From Ferrimicrobium acidiphilum DSM 19497 (lineage in GTDB: Bacteria; Actinomycetota; Acidimicrobiia; Acidimicrobiales; Acidimicrobiaceae), in assembly GCF_000949255.1 (NCBI RefSeq), contig NZ_JXUW01000030.1, forward strand, positions 1-33,176: DNA of 33,176 nucleotides. Direction: 5' to 3'. Each line of letters starts with the position of its first letter. Position 1 is the stretch's first letter. Below are positions 16,767 through 25,090 of the stretch, one piece after another. Position numbers and translations under genes: made by a program. The notes under the pieces were generated by a model. It ran no database searches, was not told the DNA's origin, and saw only the letters and a list, made by a program, of their open reading frames with translations.

Positions 16767-17101
16767 CTAGCCACCGCACGCCATGATAGCAACAGATGAA
16801 CACACTTGATTGAACTCGGATTCAGATCTAAATTGGTGGGGTCTCGAAAGGTGTGTGGAGCAGAGCTCAGGCGACACGACAAACATTGCATACTCTGGTC
16901 ATTAACCCAAAAGAGCGACTGGTTTCGTCATGGAGATCACCATCATCCAGATGGCTAAACGGGGAAGTGGATACACCTGCATCGTTGAGCGGACCCATGA
17001 GCTGGCGAACTAAGCCTGATCACGAATCCAAAAGATGCTTAAAAGGTACCCGGATATAACGATCGCTCTATACACTCCTACGGGTGGATAGGACGCAATA
17101 C
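16767..17101. other. Gene-free stretch
   Basis: No gene is supported on either strand between the GGDEF-EAL stop and the hairpin-rich leader of the methyltransferase gene. Short open frames here resemble nothing known to me. Confidence 0.4.
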
Positions 17102-17174
17102 GTGACACCCGCGTTCGCCGAAGCAGAGGCGTCACCAGCCGTCAACGGCTCACTCAATCGCGCTAGTTAACGCG
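17102..17174 (+). promoter_or_regulatory. Hairpin-rich leader upstream of a methyltransferase
   Basis: Three inverted repeats follow each other. GTGAC-A-CC (17102-17109) pairs with GG-C-GTCAC (17128-17135). AGCCGT-CA-ACGGCT is at 17137-17150. CGCG-CTAGTTAA-CGCG is at 17159-17174. The methyltransferase Shine-Dalgarno (AAAGGA) follows within about 10 nt. The array could be a cis-regulatory RNA, an attenuator or simply operators; it matches no riboswitch core I recognise. Confidence 0.4.
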
Positions 17175-17194
17175 TGTGCCAGAAAGGAATTTCA

Positions 17195-17974
17195 ATGGCC
17201 AATACTTATATTCATGGTCACGATTCAAGCGTACTCGCTTCACATCGCTGGCGAGGAGTCGACAACTCTGCTAATTATCTAATCTCTGTACTCCACGATG
17301 GGGATCGCTTGTTAGATGTTGGTTGCGGCCCGGGAACCATCACTCGCGACTTTGTAAGGTTTGTCCCTGGCGGGTACGTGGTCGCCCTCGATCGCACACC
17401 GACCATCATCGAAGAGGCCGTTGGCGGAGATACTCATGTCTTCGGCGTCGAAGGAGATGTCTACAATCTACCGTTTCAAGACCGTAGCTTCGATATCGTC
17501 CATGCCCATCAGGTTCTCCAACACCTTGGCGACCCACAACGTGCGATACGCGAGATGGCTCGAGTAGCTAAGCGTTTTGTCGCCTTCGCCGATGCTGACT
17601 ATGACAGAATGCTTTGGTGGCCGAGTTCACCATCGCTTGAGCGTTGGATGCAGCTCTATCAAGCAATCGCAGCACACAACCATGTCAACCCAAACATCGG
17701 CCGTGAGCTCTCCTCCTTAGCGCTCTACTGCGGTCTGTCCAACCATCAGGTTCACACTACCACCTGGACCTATGCTACCACCGAGCTGGTCCATTGGTGG
17801 GCCGACTCGTGGGCAGGAAGGGTCCTTCACTCAACCTATGCGAGCGAGGCACTCCGCCTGGGACTCAGTAGCCAAGAGGAGCTCACGACCTTGGCGCAAG
17901 GATGGCAAGAGTGGGCGACCAAACCCGGCGCAATATTTGTGATCACATCTATAGCAATCCTCGCCTCTCTATAG
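17195..17974 (+). CDS. SAM-dependent methyltransferase (type 11-like)
   Basis: A 259-aa class I methyltransferase with motif I LLDVGCGPGTIT (39-50), motif II acidic end VVALDRTP, motif III region VEGDVYNLPF and motif IV/V SFDIVHAHQVLQHLGDP...REMARV. These match the UbiE/Methyltransf_11 family. The C-terminal half is rich in Trp and has a WWADSWAGRVL stretch, probably part of the substrate pocket. ATG 17195 (MANTYIHG) was chosen because AAAGGA lies about 8 nt upstream; the frame extends to 17174 but without a better start. Substrate unknown. It stands alone behind a hairpin-rich leader and converges on the NAGPA-like gene. Confidence 0.8.
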   Translation: MANTYIHGHDSSVLASHRWRGVDNSANYLISVLHDGDRLLDVGCGPGTITRDFVRFVPGGYVVALDRTPTIIEEAVGGDTHVFGVEGDVYNLPFQDRSFDIVHAHQVLQHLGDPQRAIREMARVAKRFVAFADADYDRMLWWPSSPSLERWMQLYQAIAAHNHVNPNIGRELSSLALYCGLSNHQVHTTTWTYATTELVHWWADSWAGRVLHSTYASEALRLGLSSQEELTTLAQGWQEWATKPGAIFVITSIAILASL

Positions 17975-18049
17975 GCGGCACTGGTTCGCAACTCGCACGA
18001 CCACAACTCATCTCGATGCACGATATATGGCTAGGCCCGGGTAACGGCA

Positions 18050-19195
18050 TCATCGAGCAGACATGGTGATGAAGTCTCGGGCCCACCAGGGCTCAAAGAA
18101 GGTCCACGGACCCTGAACCGAAGTTTGCAGAAGCTTTGTGCCATTTGCAGGTGATGCGAGTCCGCCCGGTGTTGTTGGACTGTAGCTAGCAAAGATTGGC
18201 CAGTCGGGATTAATGTCAAGTTCCATGGCTCGCACCGCCCCCGCCCTCACTAGGAGATCAGCCAGCTGTAACGGATCAAGCGATGGACCTTGTACATATA
18301 CAAGAGCACCATTGCTGGTGATCCCAACTCCAGAACGCCATTGATTCTCGATTCCAGGCACCGTGGACGCACACGAAGTAAGGCCGCATGTCACCCCCCA
18401 AAGTTGCCAGTTGGAACTAGCCGCCGTCGGGGTAGGAGCACCATTGGCCACCAGTGGAACTAAATTTTGGCGAACACCGACTACGTTGGGCGCCATGCCT
18501 ACATCAGTTCCCCAGGCGCCAATATTCACATCTCCATTGGAGTAGATCACCAGGGACGCAGCGCCGGACACCAATGGAACTATCACCTTGCCCTGGGTAT
18601 AGTAGCCGCCGTGTGCTGAGCTCATAAAGAAACCACCGTTGAAGGCCGCAACGAGGGTGGCCGCCTGGGCTGGTTGGATAGGTGCGGTGTACTGATATGG
18701 TCCTCCGCCAGGACTACCTGACCCTGAATAGAGACGAGCTGAAAGCAGATTCTGATCCATCCATGCAATGCCAGCTGGTTGTGAACCACCAGGTGGGACC
18801 AGAGTGGTCTCGTAGACGGCAGCCGTTCCGTTCACCAGCCGTCCTGCTGGAGTCCATGTTGCTGGAGTTGAACCCGAAAATGGGGTTAGAGCGGCAGGGG
18901 TAGGTAATGGAGTCGGACCGGTCTGGGCATGCACCGGCGGCTTCGAAGGAGTTGTTGTGGTGGTCTGCGTACTCTTGCTGGCGGCGTCCGTGCTCTTGTT
19001 GGTGACCTTCGCACTCTTTCCTGTGGTCGGATGCACGGTAGAGACGATCGGTCTCTTCGCGTCGACCGCTGCGTGTCGGTGAGTCGGCACCCGAGCGACG
19101 CTAGTGGTCTTTTTCTGCCCCGTCTGCAGCTGTGAGCAAGAGGAGAGCAAAACGAGTGCGCCAACTACAACGAAAAACCTTTTGATAATCCTCAT
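18050..19195 (-). CDS. Phosphodiester glycosidase (NAGPA)-family lipoprotein
   Basis: A 381-aa predicted lipoprotein with signal peptide and lipobox LLSSC (Cys20). A 70-residue Thr/Ser/Lys/Pro-rich linker follows, then the NAGPA/DUF2233 domain from about 105 to 375. Family landmarks are AAFNGGFF (with the Asn-Gly-Gly), QWRSGVGIT, and AMELDINPDWP with acidic residues near the predicted active site. The family cleaves glycosyl phosphodiesters, such as N-acetylglucosamine-1-phosphodiesters; in bacteria the substrate is usually unknown but is thought to be envelope or exopolysaccharide material. Linker composition suggests it reaches into the cell wall. It follows the K+ channel gene by 61 nt. 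Confidence 0.8.
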   Translation of the reverse strand: MRIIKRFFVVVGALVLLSSCSQLQTGQKKTTSVARVPTHRHAAVDAKRPIVSTVHPTTGKSAKVTNKSTDAASKSTQTTTTTPSKPPVHAQTGPTPLPTPAALTPFSGSTPATWTPAGRLVNGTAAVYETTLVPPGGSQPAGIAWMDQNLLSARLYSGSGSPGGGPYQYTAPIQPAQAATLVAAFNGGFFMSSAHGGYYTQGKVIVPLVSGAASLVIYSNGDVNIGAWGTDVGMAPNVVGVRQNLVPLVANGAPTPTAASSNWQLWGVTCGLTSCASTVPGIENQWRSGVGITSNGALVYVQGPSLDPLQLADLLVRAGAVRAMELDINPDWPIFASYSPTTPGGLASPANGTKLLQTSVQGPWTFFEPWWARDFITMSAR

Positions 19196-19256
19196 CCGCA
19201 GCTATAGACAACAGTCAACATCCTACCTAGAGTAGTAGTGGTAGCTGAAATTTGGA

Positions 19257-20234
19257 CTAGATGCGCTCGTGGGTGTGCTCATCGATCCGTCGTCGAAGCA
19301 CAAGCAAAGTATCCCCAGCCTCGATAGTCGGATCTGCGGAGACCCCCATATGTATTTGTCCTTGCTTCACAACGCCTAGTAACAGCCCGTGCTCAAGCGA
19401 CCGAGCTTGGCTCAGAGTTCGCCCAATCAACTCTGGCGAGGCGCCAAACTCACGAAACACCATCTCTGGAGAACGAACCATCTCCAGTAAAAGATCTCCA
19501 GCATGGGGAGTCTCAATACTCTTGGCAAGAGTATGCCCCAAAAGATCCTCGACTGACACCGTAGTCTCAACTCCCAGATCAGTCAGCGCAGTCGCGATCC
19601 GTGACGAGTTCGCCACCGCAATCAGAGGAACCAACGGAGCGAGGTGACGGAGCATTACCGCAATGAGGAGGGCGTCCTTCTCATCCTCGACTGCGATCAG
19701 AAGGCGGGTGGCTCGCTCCGGTTCCGAGCGACGGAGCACGACTTCGAGAGTGGGATCTCCCTTGATAGTCTCTACAGTTGCAGGCAGACTCTCTAGGTTG
19801 CTCTCGGCGATAACCACTACTCGCTCCCCAGTAGCAGCCACCTCAGCCGCTATTTTGCGAACTGCGTCGTGCATACCGTAGATGGCGATAAAACTTCCCT
19901 TGGGCGGCCCTTCTCGCATGTGCAAGAGCTTAGCGAGTCGAGTAGCCGTCAACGATGCTGCCAGAAAGGCAAAGGCGGCGCCGAAGAGCGGGATTGTGGT
20001 TACCATCACAAGTATGGCTATCACACGACCGACCGTATTGTGCGGAGTGACATCCCCATAACCAACAGTGGTAGCGGTGGTGATAGCCCAATACAGCCCT
20101 ATACCAATGCTGACATGTTGGGTGACGGCAAAGGCAAGTGCACCGATCACTAAACAGACTAATGATGCGACCAGCAACGTGATGATCTGGCTTCGTTTTA
20201 CCTTGGTTAGCAGTATGGCAAACAGCGACGGCAT
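19257..20234 (-). CDS. Two-TM K+ channel with RCK (TrkA-N/TrkA-C) domains
   Basis: A 325-aa protein. TM1 is at about 17-38 and the pore helix and selectivity filter TVGYGD at 56-61. TM2 is at about 68-95, followed by a cytosolic RCK module: N-lobe about 113-235 and TrkA-C-like C-lobe about 240-322 (GASPELIGRTLSQARSLEHGLLLGVVKQG). The filter is canonical, so K+ conduction is expected, probably gated by ligand binding to RCK. The nucleotide loop reads IYGMHDA in place of GxGxxG, so NAD-type binding may be lost. The start is ATG 20234 with a weak Shine-Dalgarno sequence. A four-copy 28-bp repeat fills the region immediately upstream. Confidence 0.88.
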   Translation of the reverse strand: MPSLFAILLTKVKRSQIITLLVASLVCLVIGALAFAVTQHVSIGIGLYWAITTATTVGYGDVTPHNTVGRVIAILVMVTTIPLFGAAFAFLAASLTATRLAKLLHMREGPPKGSFIAIYGMHDAVRKIAAEVAATGERVVVIAESNLESLPATVETIKGDPTLEVVLRRSEPERATRLLIAVEDEKDALLIAVMLRHLAPLVPLIAVANSSRIATALTDLGVETTVSVEDLLGHTLAKSIETPHAGDLLLEMVRSPEMVFREFGASPELIGRTLSQARSLEHGLLLGVVKQGQIHMGVSADPTIEAGDTLLVLRRRIDEHTHERI

Positions 20235-20255
20235 TGCAGGGCAAGCCTACCAGGT

Positions 20256-20367
20256 TCATACTCGGTATCACTTGCCACCGGACTCACACTCGGTGTCACT
20301 AGCCACCAGACTCACACTCGGTGTCACTAGCCACCGGACTCACACTCGGTGTCACTTGCCACCAGGC
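20256..20367. repeat. 28-bp direct tandem repeat, four copies
   Basis: Four head-to-tail copies occur at 20256-20283, 20284-20311, 20312-20339 and 20340-20367. Copies share the core ACTCGGTGTCACT and a CCACC element; differences are limited to a few positions (T/C, A/G, A/T). Each unit contains ACAC-TCG-GTGT, a short inverted repeat. There are no spacers, so this is not a CRISPR array. The period is not a multiple of 3 and no gene is read through it. The array occupies nearly all of the 143 bp between the VirD4-like stop and the K+ channel start. Confidence 0.95.
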
Positions 20368-20377
20368 ATCAGACGAT

Positions 20378-21592
20378 CTATGCGAGAAAATCAGGTGTGA
20401 GTCGCACCTTCCCCGATCCGCCTCGTAGATCTAGTACCGCCGCTTCAAACGGACCGAGCTCACGCAGTTCACCCCGACTAAACAATGGTCTCTCAACCTT
20501 GTGAGTGCTTGTGGTGAGACGTAGGAACCCACCTCGTTGCCATCCAACCTCAGCATGATCTATGGTTCCAAAAAGCTCCTCCAGCATCCGCAGTGTCTCG
20601 ATATCTCCGATACCACCAAGTACTACGGTAGTGCCAAATAGGGTGAGTAAACCTCGCATCAACGCCGGCCAGCGCTCTCGTGCCTGGGAGAGATCTTGGA
20701 GGGCCCCAAGCAAATAAACTCCTTGGCTGACTCCCTCCGACAACAACGAACCGAGTGAGGGCAGTGGGGCTATATTAGCCATCTCGTCGAGTAGTAACGC
20801 GACTTTTGGCTCTGCGCCAATAGCCGTCGAACGATAGGCTGCTCGTCGGATCTCGTCTAAAAGCGCCACTACGACCGGAGCCACCACCGTCTGCACCAAC
20901 GACGGTGATACCACCAGAAGGAGATCTTGACTCACGACGAAGTTGGAGGGCACGAACTCCTCTCCATCTTGTTGATCCCGAAAGCGGTAGGCGGCCAAGG
21001 CTGCTGAGGTCGACGAGATGATCGCAGATCGCTCCCTCGCCTCGGTTCCCAATATCCCTTGAAGCACCTCTACGGCACGTTCCTCGCCCGAGAACTGCAG
21101 GGAATCGAGGGCCTCAGCAAAATCGCGTCGATCGATCCAGCTAGCAACGACGCTGGCCGATACCCCTGACAGTTGCGCCGCCAGCAAAAGCGGCGCTAGG
21201 AGTGCCTTAGCGCGGTCGATCCAGTGACGATCAGCCGATGATCCAGTACCTAATGCTACGGCGACGAAACCCTCTGCCACCAGTACCGCCTCTTCAAGAT
21301 TGACCGATGCCGCCACTGGTGACCAGCTCGCTCGGCACACACCATCGGGCAACGGGAACTCCCCACTCGGATCGAAAACCCAGACGGTACCAACTTCTCG
21401 ACGTCGAACCAAGATGGCGTCTAGGATGTCGTTCTTGGTGGAGGTGACGACGACAGCTCCTGGGAAAAGACGAGCGTTGGGGATCACCAACGACGACGTC
21501 TTACCCGACCTCGGGGGTCCAAGCACGAGTAGGTGCGATCTATCAGAGGTAAAGAACGGGGCACCACCCGCCTGTCGCCCCAGGTAGAACAT
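20378..21592 (-). CDS. VirD4/TraG-like ATPase, orphan and lacking TM helices
   Basis: A 404-aa P-loop ATPase of the type IV coupling-protein family. Walker A is GPPRSGKTSS (25-34) and Walker B VALLLDEMANIAP (264-276). A VVVTSTKNDI block and WVFDPSGEF stand where TraG has a TDPKGE element. GALQDLSQARERWP lies at about 296-309. T4CPs pump DNA substrates through conjugation systems. This copy is short, lacks the N-terminal membrane helices, and has no relaxase, VirB or integrase gene nearby. ATG 21592 lies 5 bp after the CoA-transferase stop; a longer start at 21625 would overlap it. It ends the tight train starting at ddl. It could be a remnant of an ICE or a repurposed ATPase. Confidence 0.75.
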   Translation of the reverse strand: MFYLGRQAGGAPFFTSDRSHLLVLGPPRSGKTSSLVIPNARLFPGAVVVTSTKNDILDAILVRRREVGTVWVFDPSGEFPLPDGVCRASWSPVAASVNLEEAVLVAEGFVAVALGTGSSADRHWIDRAKALLAPLLLAAQLSGVSASVVASWIDRRDFAEALDSLQFSGEERAVEVLQGILGTEARERSAIISSTSAALAAYRFRDQQDGEEFVPSNFVVSQDLLLVVSPSLVQTVVAPVVVALLDEIRRAAYRSTAIGAEPKVALLLDEMANIAPLPSLGSLLSEGVSQGVYLLGALQDLSQARERWPALMRGLLTLFGTTVVLGGIGDIETLRMLEELFGTIDHAEVGWQRGGFLRLTTSTHKVERPLFSRGELRELGPFEAAVLDLRGGSGKVRLTPDFLA

Positions 21593-21597
21593 GAGCC

Positions 21598-22728
21598 CTA
21601 CTCGATGACCAACCCTTGCGCGCACAGCGCATCGGCCTCATCTCGATCGACTCCTATCTCCTCTAGAATACCCCTCGAATCGTAGCTGAGCTCTGGTCGT
21701 GATCGTCGATCTTCGTCGGTTTGATGGCTGAATCTGGGAGCAGGAGCGGGCTGGGTAAAGCCACCTACCTTAACAAAACTTCCACGCTCCTGGTGAAAAG
21801 GGTGCTCAAGCGACTCGCCCATAGTTAAGACTGGAGTAACGCAGGCATCCGAGAACGCAAAGACCTCTTCCCAGTCTGAACGAGAACGACCAGCAAACTC
21901 CTTCTCGAAAGCAGCCTCCATCTCCGGCCACAGCTGATGATCGTACTGATTCTTGACGTTGAATCTATCACCCACACCTAACGTGGTGACGAGCTCGTTA
22001 AAGAACTGAGGCTCTAGCGCACCTACGGCCAACCAGCGATCATCCTTGGTGCGATAATTTCTATAGAATGGGGCACCGCCGTCGAGCAAGTTGCCTCCAG
22101 GAGCAGCCGACCACCCTCCATCTTGAAACATCGAGTAGATCATGGTCATCAACAACAAGGAACCATCGACCATAGCAGCATCAACCACCTGACCACGTCC
22201 GGTCCTATGAGATTCAATCAACGCGGCTAGCACACCAGCGACGAGTAGCATTCCTCCACCACCAAAGTCTCCAACTAGGTTGAGTGGAATGGTCGGGCCA
22301 TGCTCCGATCCGGCAATCGAGCCCAACACACCCGAGAGCGAGATGTAGTTGATATCGTGCCCAGAACGTGTGGCCTTCGACCCCTCTTGGCCCCAGCCAG
22401 TCATCCTTCCATAGATAAGTCGTGGATTCACCGCCATCAACTGCTCTGGTCCGAGGCCCAGGCGCTCCATAACACCTGGTCGGAAGCCTTCAATGAGAAT
22501 AGAGGAGCGGTCCACAATCCTCAAAATTAGCTCGGAAGCACCTGGTTTCTTCGCATCGATTGCGATGGCACGCTTACCTCTGCCCATCAGATCTGCGCCG
22601 ATTCCTGGACGCTTCGGCGGATCTATCCTGATCACGGTCGCCCCAAGATCAGCCAACATCATGCCCGCAAACGGTGCCGGTCCAATCCCCGCCATCTCAA
22701 CGACTCGAATCCCTTGCAGCGGTCCCAC
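21598..22728 (-). CDS. CaiB/BaiF CoA-transferase, alpha-methylacyl-CoA racemase-like
   Basis: A 376-aa member of the class III CoA-transferase family closest to AMACR: MAGIGPAPFAGMMLADLGA near the N-terminus. H124 and D125 lie in SGHDINYI, and D154 in NLVGDFGGGG. Their spacing matches the His/Asp catalytic pair of the mycobacterial racemase. It would be expected to epimerise 2-methylacyl-CoA esters, a step in branched-chain or sterol side-chain breakdown. GTG 22728 has a GGGGGAG Shine-Dalgarno sequence that overlaps the end of the upstream hydrolase gene, so translation is coupled. It is unusual that the next gene is VirD4-like. Confidence 0.88.
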   Translation of the reverse strand: MGPLQGIRVVEMAGIGPAPFAGMMLADLGATVIRIDPPKRPGIGADLMGRGKRAIAIDAKKPGASELILRIVDRSSILIEGFRPGVMERLGLGPEQLMAVNPRLIYGRMTGWGQEGSKATRSGHDINYISLSGVLGSIAGSEHGPTIPLNLVGDFGGGGMLLVAGVLAALIESHRTGRGQVVDAAMVDGSLLLMTMIYSMFQDGGWSAAPGGNLLDGGAPFYRNYRTKDDRWLAVGALEPQFFNELVTTLGVGDRFNVKNQYDHQLWPEMEAAFEKEFAGRSRSDWEEVFAFSDACVTPVLTMGESLEHPFHQERGSFVKVGGFTQPAPAPRFSHQTDEDRRSRPELSYDSRGILEEIGVDRDEADALCAQGLVIE

Positions 22729-22731
22729 AAT

Positions 22732-23592
22732 CTACTCCCCCGCCTCGCCAACCGTAGCTAGCATCTCTTTCGCCAGCCTATTCCAACACCAAGGCGGCAG
22801 GTCGTGGCCGAGCCCGGCAAAGATGAGCAGCCGCGACGACCTGAGTACCCGAAAGGTATCAACACCACCCGAGACGTTCACCAGTGGGTCGATCGCTCCA
22901 TGAACAACCAGCGACGGGAGCCCCTCTAAGGTCGACAGCGCCACCGAACGATCTGGAGAGGCCAGAATGGCGGCTAGCTGGCGAGCGCTCGAAAATGGAT
23001 CTTCAACTCCAGCCGATCTCAATCTAGCTCTACTCCTTGCGATCCGATCGACGATAGCCTGCCGCTCTAGATGTGAGCGTGGTTGGGCCACTACGATCTC
23101 CAACGGCTCCTCTGGATCTGGATTCAGCAGTGCCGCCAGCGCCAGCTCGCTCGGCTGCCCCACCCCTGCTCGTCCTGTAGATCCGAGCATACTGACGATC
23201 GAGAGGACACGTTCTGGCTCCTCGATCAGAAACTGCTGGGCGACCATCGCTCCCATCGAAACTCCGACTAGATGGACCCTGTCAATCTCAAGACGATCAA
23301 GAAGTTCCAGCAGATCATCAGCCATGTCGGCAAGGGTGTACGGTGCGAACTCACGACGCCCTAGGTAGATCGAGAGGAGATCCGGAACGCCGTCGCTCTC
23401 CATCCGAGTCGAGAGACCACTATCACGCTGATCGTAGGTCAGCACCCGATAGCCAGCCCCAAGAAAGAGTTCGATAGCCCACGTAGGCCAATCGGTCATC
23501 TGCCCGCCTAGGCCATGGACAAAGACCACGACCGGACGATCCGGAGGACCGATCAGTTCATACTCCAACCGCACCCGCGTGGGGTTAGCCAT
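22732..23592 (-). CDS. Alpha/beta hydrolase
   Basis: A 286-aa hydrolase. The oxyanion region is FVHGLGGQMTDW, the nucleophile elbow is GVSMGAM (Ser112), the acid is probably Asp in VHGAIDPLV and the His is in GLGHDLPP. The TYDQRDSGLST motif is typical of the family that includes haloperoxidase- and lipase-like esterases. A cap region lies between about 150 and 210. The substrate is unknown; an ester or thioester linked to the adjacent CoA-transferase is possible. ATG 23592 overlaps the methyltransferase stop in the sequence ATGGCTAA, giving an 8-nt overlap. It lies 3 bp upstream of the CoA-transferase start. Confidence 0.82.
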   Translation of the reverse strand: MANPTRVRLEYELIGPPDRPVVVFVHGLGGQMTDWPTWAIELFLGAGYRVLTYDQRDSGLSTRMESDGVPDLLSIYLGRREFAPYTLADMADDLLELLDRLEIDRVHLVGVSMGAMVAQQFLIEEPERVLSIVSMLGSTGRAGVGQPSELALAALLNPDPEEPLEIVVAQPRSHLERQAIVDRIARSRARLRSAGVEDPFSSARQLAAILASPDRSVALSTLEGLPSLVVHGAIDPLVNVSGGVDTFRVLRSSRLLIFAGLGHDLPPWCWNRLAKEMLATVGEAGE

Positions 23593-24391
23593 CAGCGAAC
23601 TCACAGACAAGAGTTACCGTTGGGTTCGGCAGCACGAGGCCCTGCTCAAGTGCAGACTGGATTGCAACGTCCTCACGCGGAGTTAGACAGAGACGTCTTC
23701 GAGTCGAGATCACCTGAGTTGCCGGGTCTGAGGCTCGACGCACTCCAGCACCAAGAGCCACCTTCGGGGTCATCCCCATCATGACAAGCGCCCCTATAAC
23801 CTCGACCGCGCTTGGGGCCGTGGGTCGCTCGAGTTGATGAAACTGCCTCCAAAGAAGATTGAGTCCATAATGGGGATGGTAGAGGGTCATCTCTAGGACC
23901 ACGCCCACCTTGGCATGGGCAATCAACCCGCCTAGAAATCCAAAAAGATCATCAACGTTATAGACGACGTTCTGGGAGGTCACCACGTCATAGAGCTCTA
24001 AGTCGGGCTCGAGCGCAAAAAAATCCCCCACTCTCGTCTCGACAAGCAGCTGAGGAATTGACTCGCTCTCAAGCGCAAGCATCTCTAGCATCGCCGCATC
24101 GCGGTCGACTGCGAGTAGAGACTGGATGAAAGAGCCGATTGGGAGTACGCAGGCTCCTGCACCTGCACCCACATCGAGAACACTCCGGGAGGGCGAACGA
24201 TCTAGCAAGTCAACGATCGCCTCCTGCGTGCGATTCAAGGGTCCATCGTAGAAAGGGCTGAACGCTCTCGGATCGAATGACCACGGAGAGTCCGGTGCCA
24301 CAGCGAGGAGATCATCGGGTATCGCCCACTCACGCAACTCTCTTGACCAACGACTGCCGAGCTCATCCCTGACCGCTTGATCTGCGTTCAT
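23585..24391 (-). CDS. Class I SAM-dependent methyltransferase
   Basis: A 268-aa protein with motif I VLDVGAGAGACVL (71-83), motif II LLAVDRDAAML, an acidic motif III block ETRVGDFFALE and motif IV YDVVTSQNVVYNV. An N-terminal extension of about 55 residues precedes the Rossmann core. The C-terminal part, from about 190, carries GALVMMGMTPKVALG and probably shapes the substrate site. No subfamily can be named. The ATGA at 24391-24388 is shared with the stop of the PH-domain gene, and the 3' end overlaps the hydrolase start. Confidence 0.75.
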   Translation of the reverse strand: MNADQAVRDELGSRWSRELREWAIPDDLLAVAPDSPWSFDPRAFSPFYDGPLNRTQEAIVDLLDRSPSRSVLDVGAGAGACVLPIGSFIQSLLAVDRDAAMLEMLALESESIPQLLVETRVGDFFALEPDLELYDVVTSQNVVYNVDDLFGFLGGLIAHAKVGVVLEMTLYHPHYGLNLLWRQFHQLERPTAPSAVEVIGALVMMGMTPKVALGAGVRRASDPATQVISTRRRLCLTPREDVAIQSALEQGLVLPNPTVTLVCEFADG

Positions 24392-25080
24392 TTACTCCCT
24401 CGCTGTTCACCATCGAGATCGCGCAGTAGTGACGCTTTGGCCTGTTCGAACTCTAAGTCGCTCAAGAAGCCACCTGCGCGTAAAATCGAGAGTCGCTCAA
24501 GTCGACTCAGCGAATCTGCGCCGGTATTGTTAGCGTCGGAGGTGGGCAGCTCCGGGTGATCTGCGTCGCCAAGGCTTGCGAGCAGCTGCCGGAGGCGTAC
24601 CGGGTTCGGCACGAACGTGACGAGTTCGTCGCCAAGCGCATTTCCAGAGTCGATATGAAGGCGACCAAAATGGAGGATCCTGCCGATGATTCCCTGCTCG
24701 GTGGTGATGTCATTGACGTGGCGCAATGGGATCTCACTCGTCCGACGCAGTAGCACACCTCGCGAAAACCGGACCCTTCGGTCGGTAACCACCAACATCT
24801 CGAAATACCACTGCAACCCCCTGAATATCAGGTTGATCGCCGCCAGTGCCAAGATTACAAGCCCAGCGAGACTCAACAAGGCGAGATTGAAGGTTGTCAA
24901 TACAATAGCGATGATGCATGCTGCCGCAAAGGTAGATACAGGTCCGAGCACCAGCCACCAATGCGGATGGATAACCGCTACCACCCTCTCACCTGGGTCA
25001 ACCATGGCGCCCACCATACGTTGCGTGCGCAAAGAGAGTTGACCTAGGCCTGATGTGATCGGCGGCTCGTGCTGGGTCAT
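24388..25080 (-). CDS. Bacterial PH-domain (bPH2/DUF304) membrane protein with SHOCT-like tail
   Basis: A 230-aa protein. Two adjacent hydrophobic helices lie at about 45-86. Then comes a bPH2/YdbS-like domain: WYFEMLVVTDRRVRFSRGVLLRRTSEIPLRHVNDITTEQG is the family signature, here in overlapping form. The C-terminus (LERLSILRAGGFLSDLEFEQAKASLL) is a SHOCT-like short helical motif. Such proteins sit in the inner leaflet; function is mostly unknown. ATG 25080 was chosen because the longer frame to 25188 overlaps the end of ddl and has an Arg-rich non-conserved start. The gap to ddl is 10 bp. Confidence 0.8.
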   Translation of the reverse strand: MTQHEPPITSGLGQLSLRTQRMVGAMVDPGERVVAVIHPHWWLVLGPVSTFAAACIIAIVLTTFNLALLSLAGLVILALAAINLIFRGLQWYFEMLVVTDRRVRFSRGVLLRRTSEIPLRHVNDITTEQGIIGRILHFGRLHIDSGNALGDELVTFVPNPVRLRQLLASLGDADHPELPTSDANNTGADSLSRLERLSILRAGGFLSDLEFEQAKASLLRDLDGEQRGSK

Positions 25081-25090
25081 GGACCGCAAC

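Noticed and set aside
20256-20367. CRISPR array
   Set aside because: The 28-bp units are directly adjacent with no spacers, and no cas genes are present.
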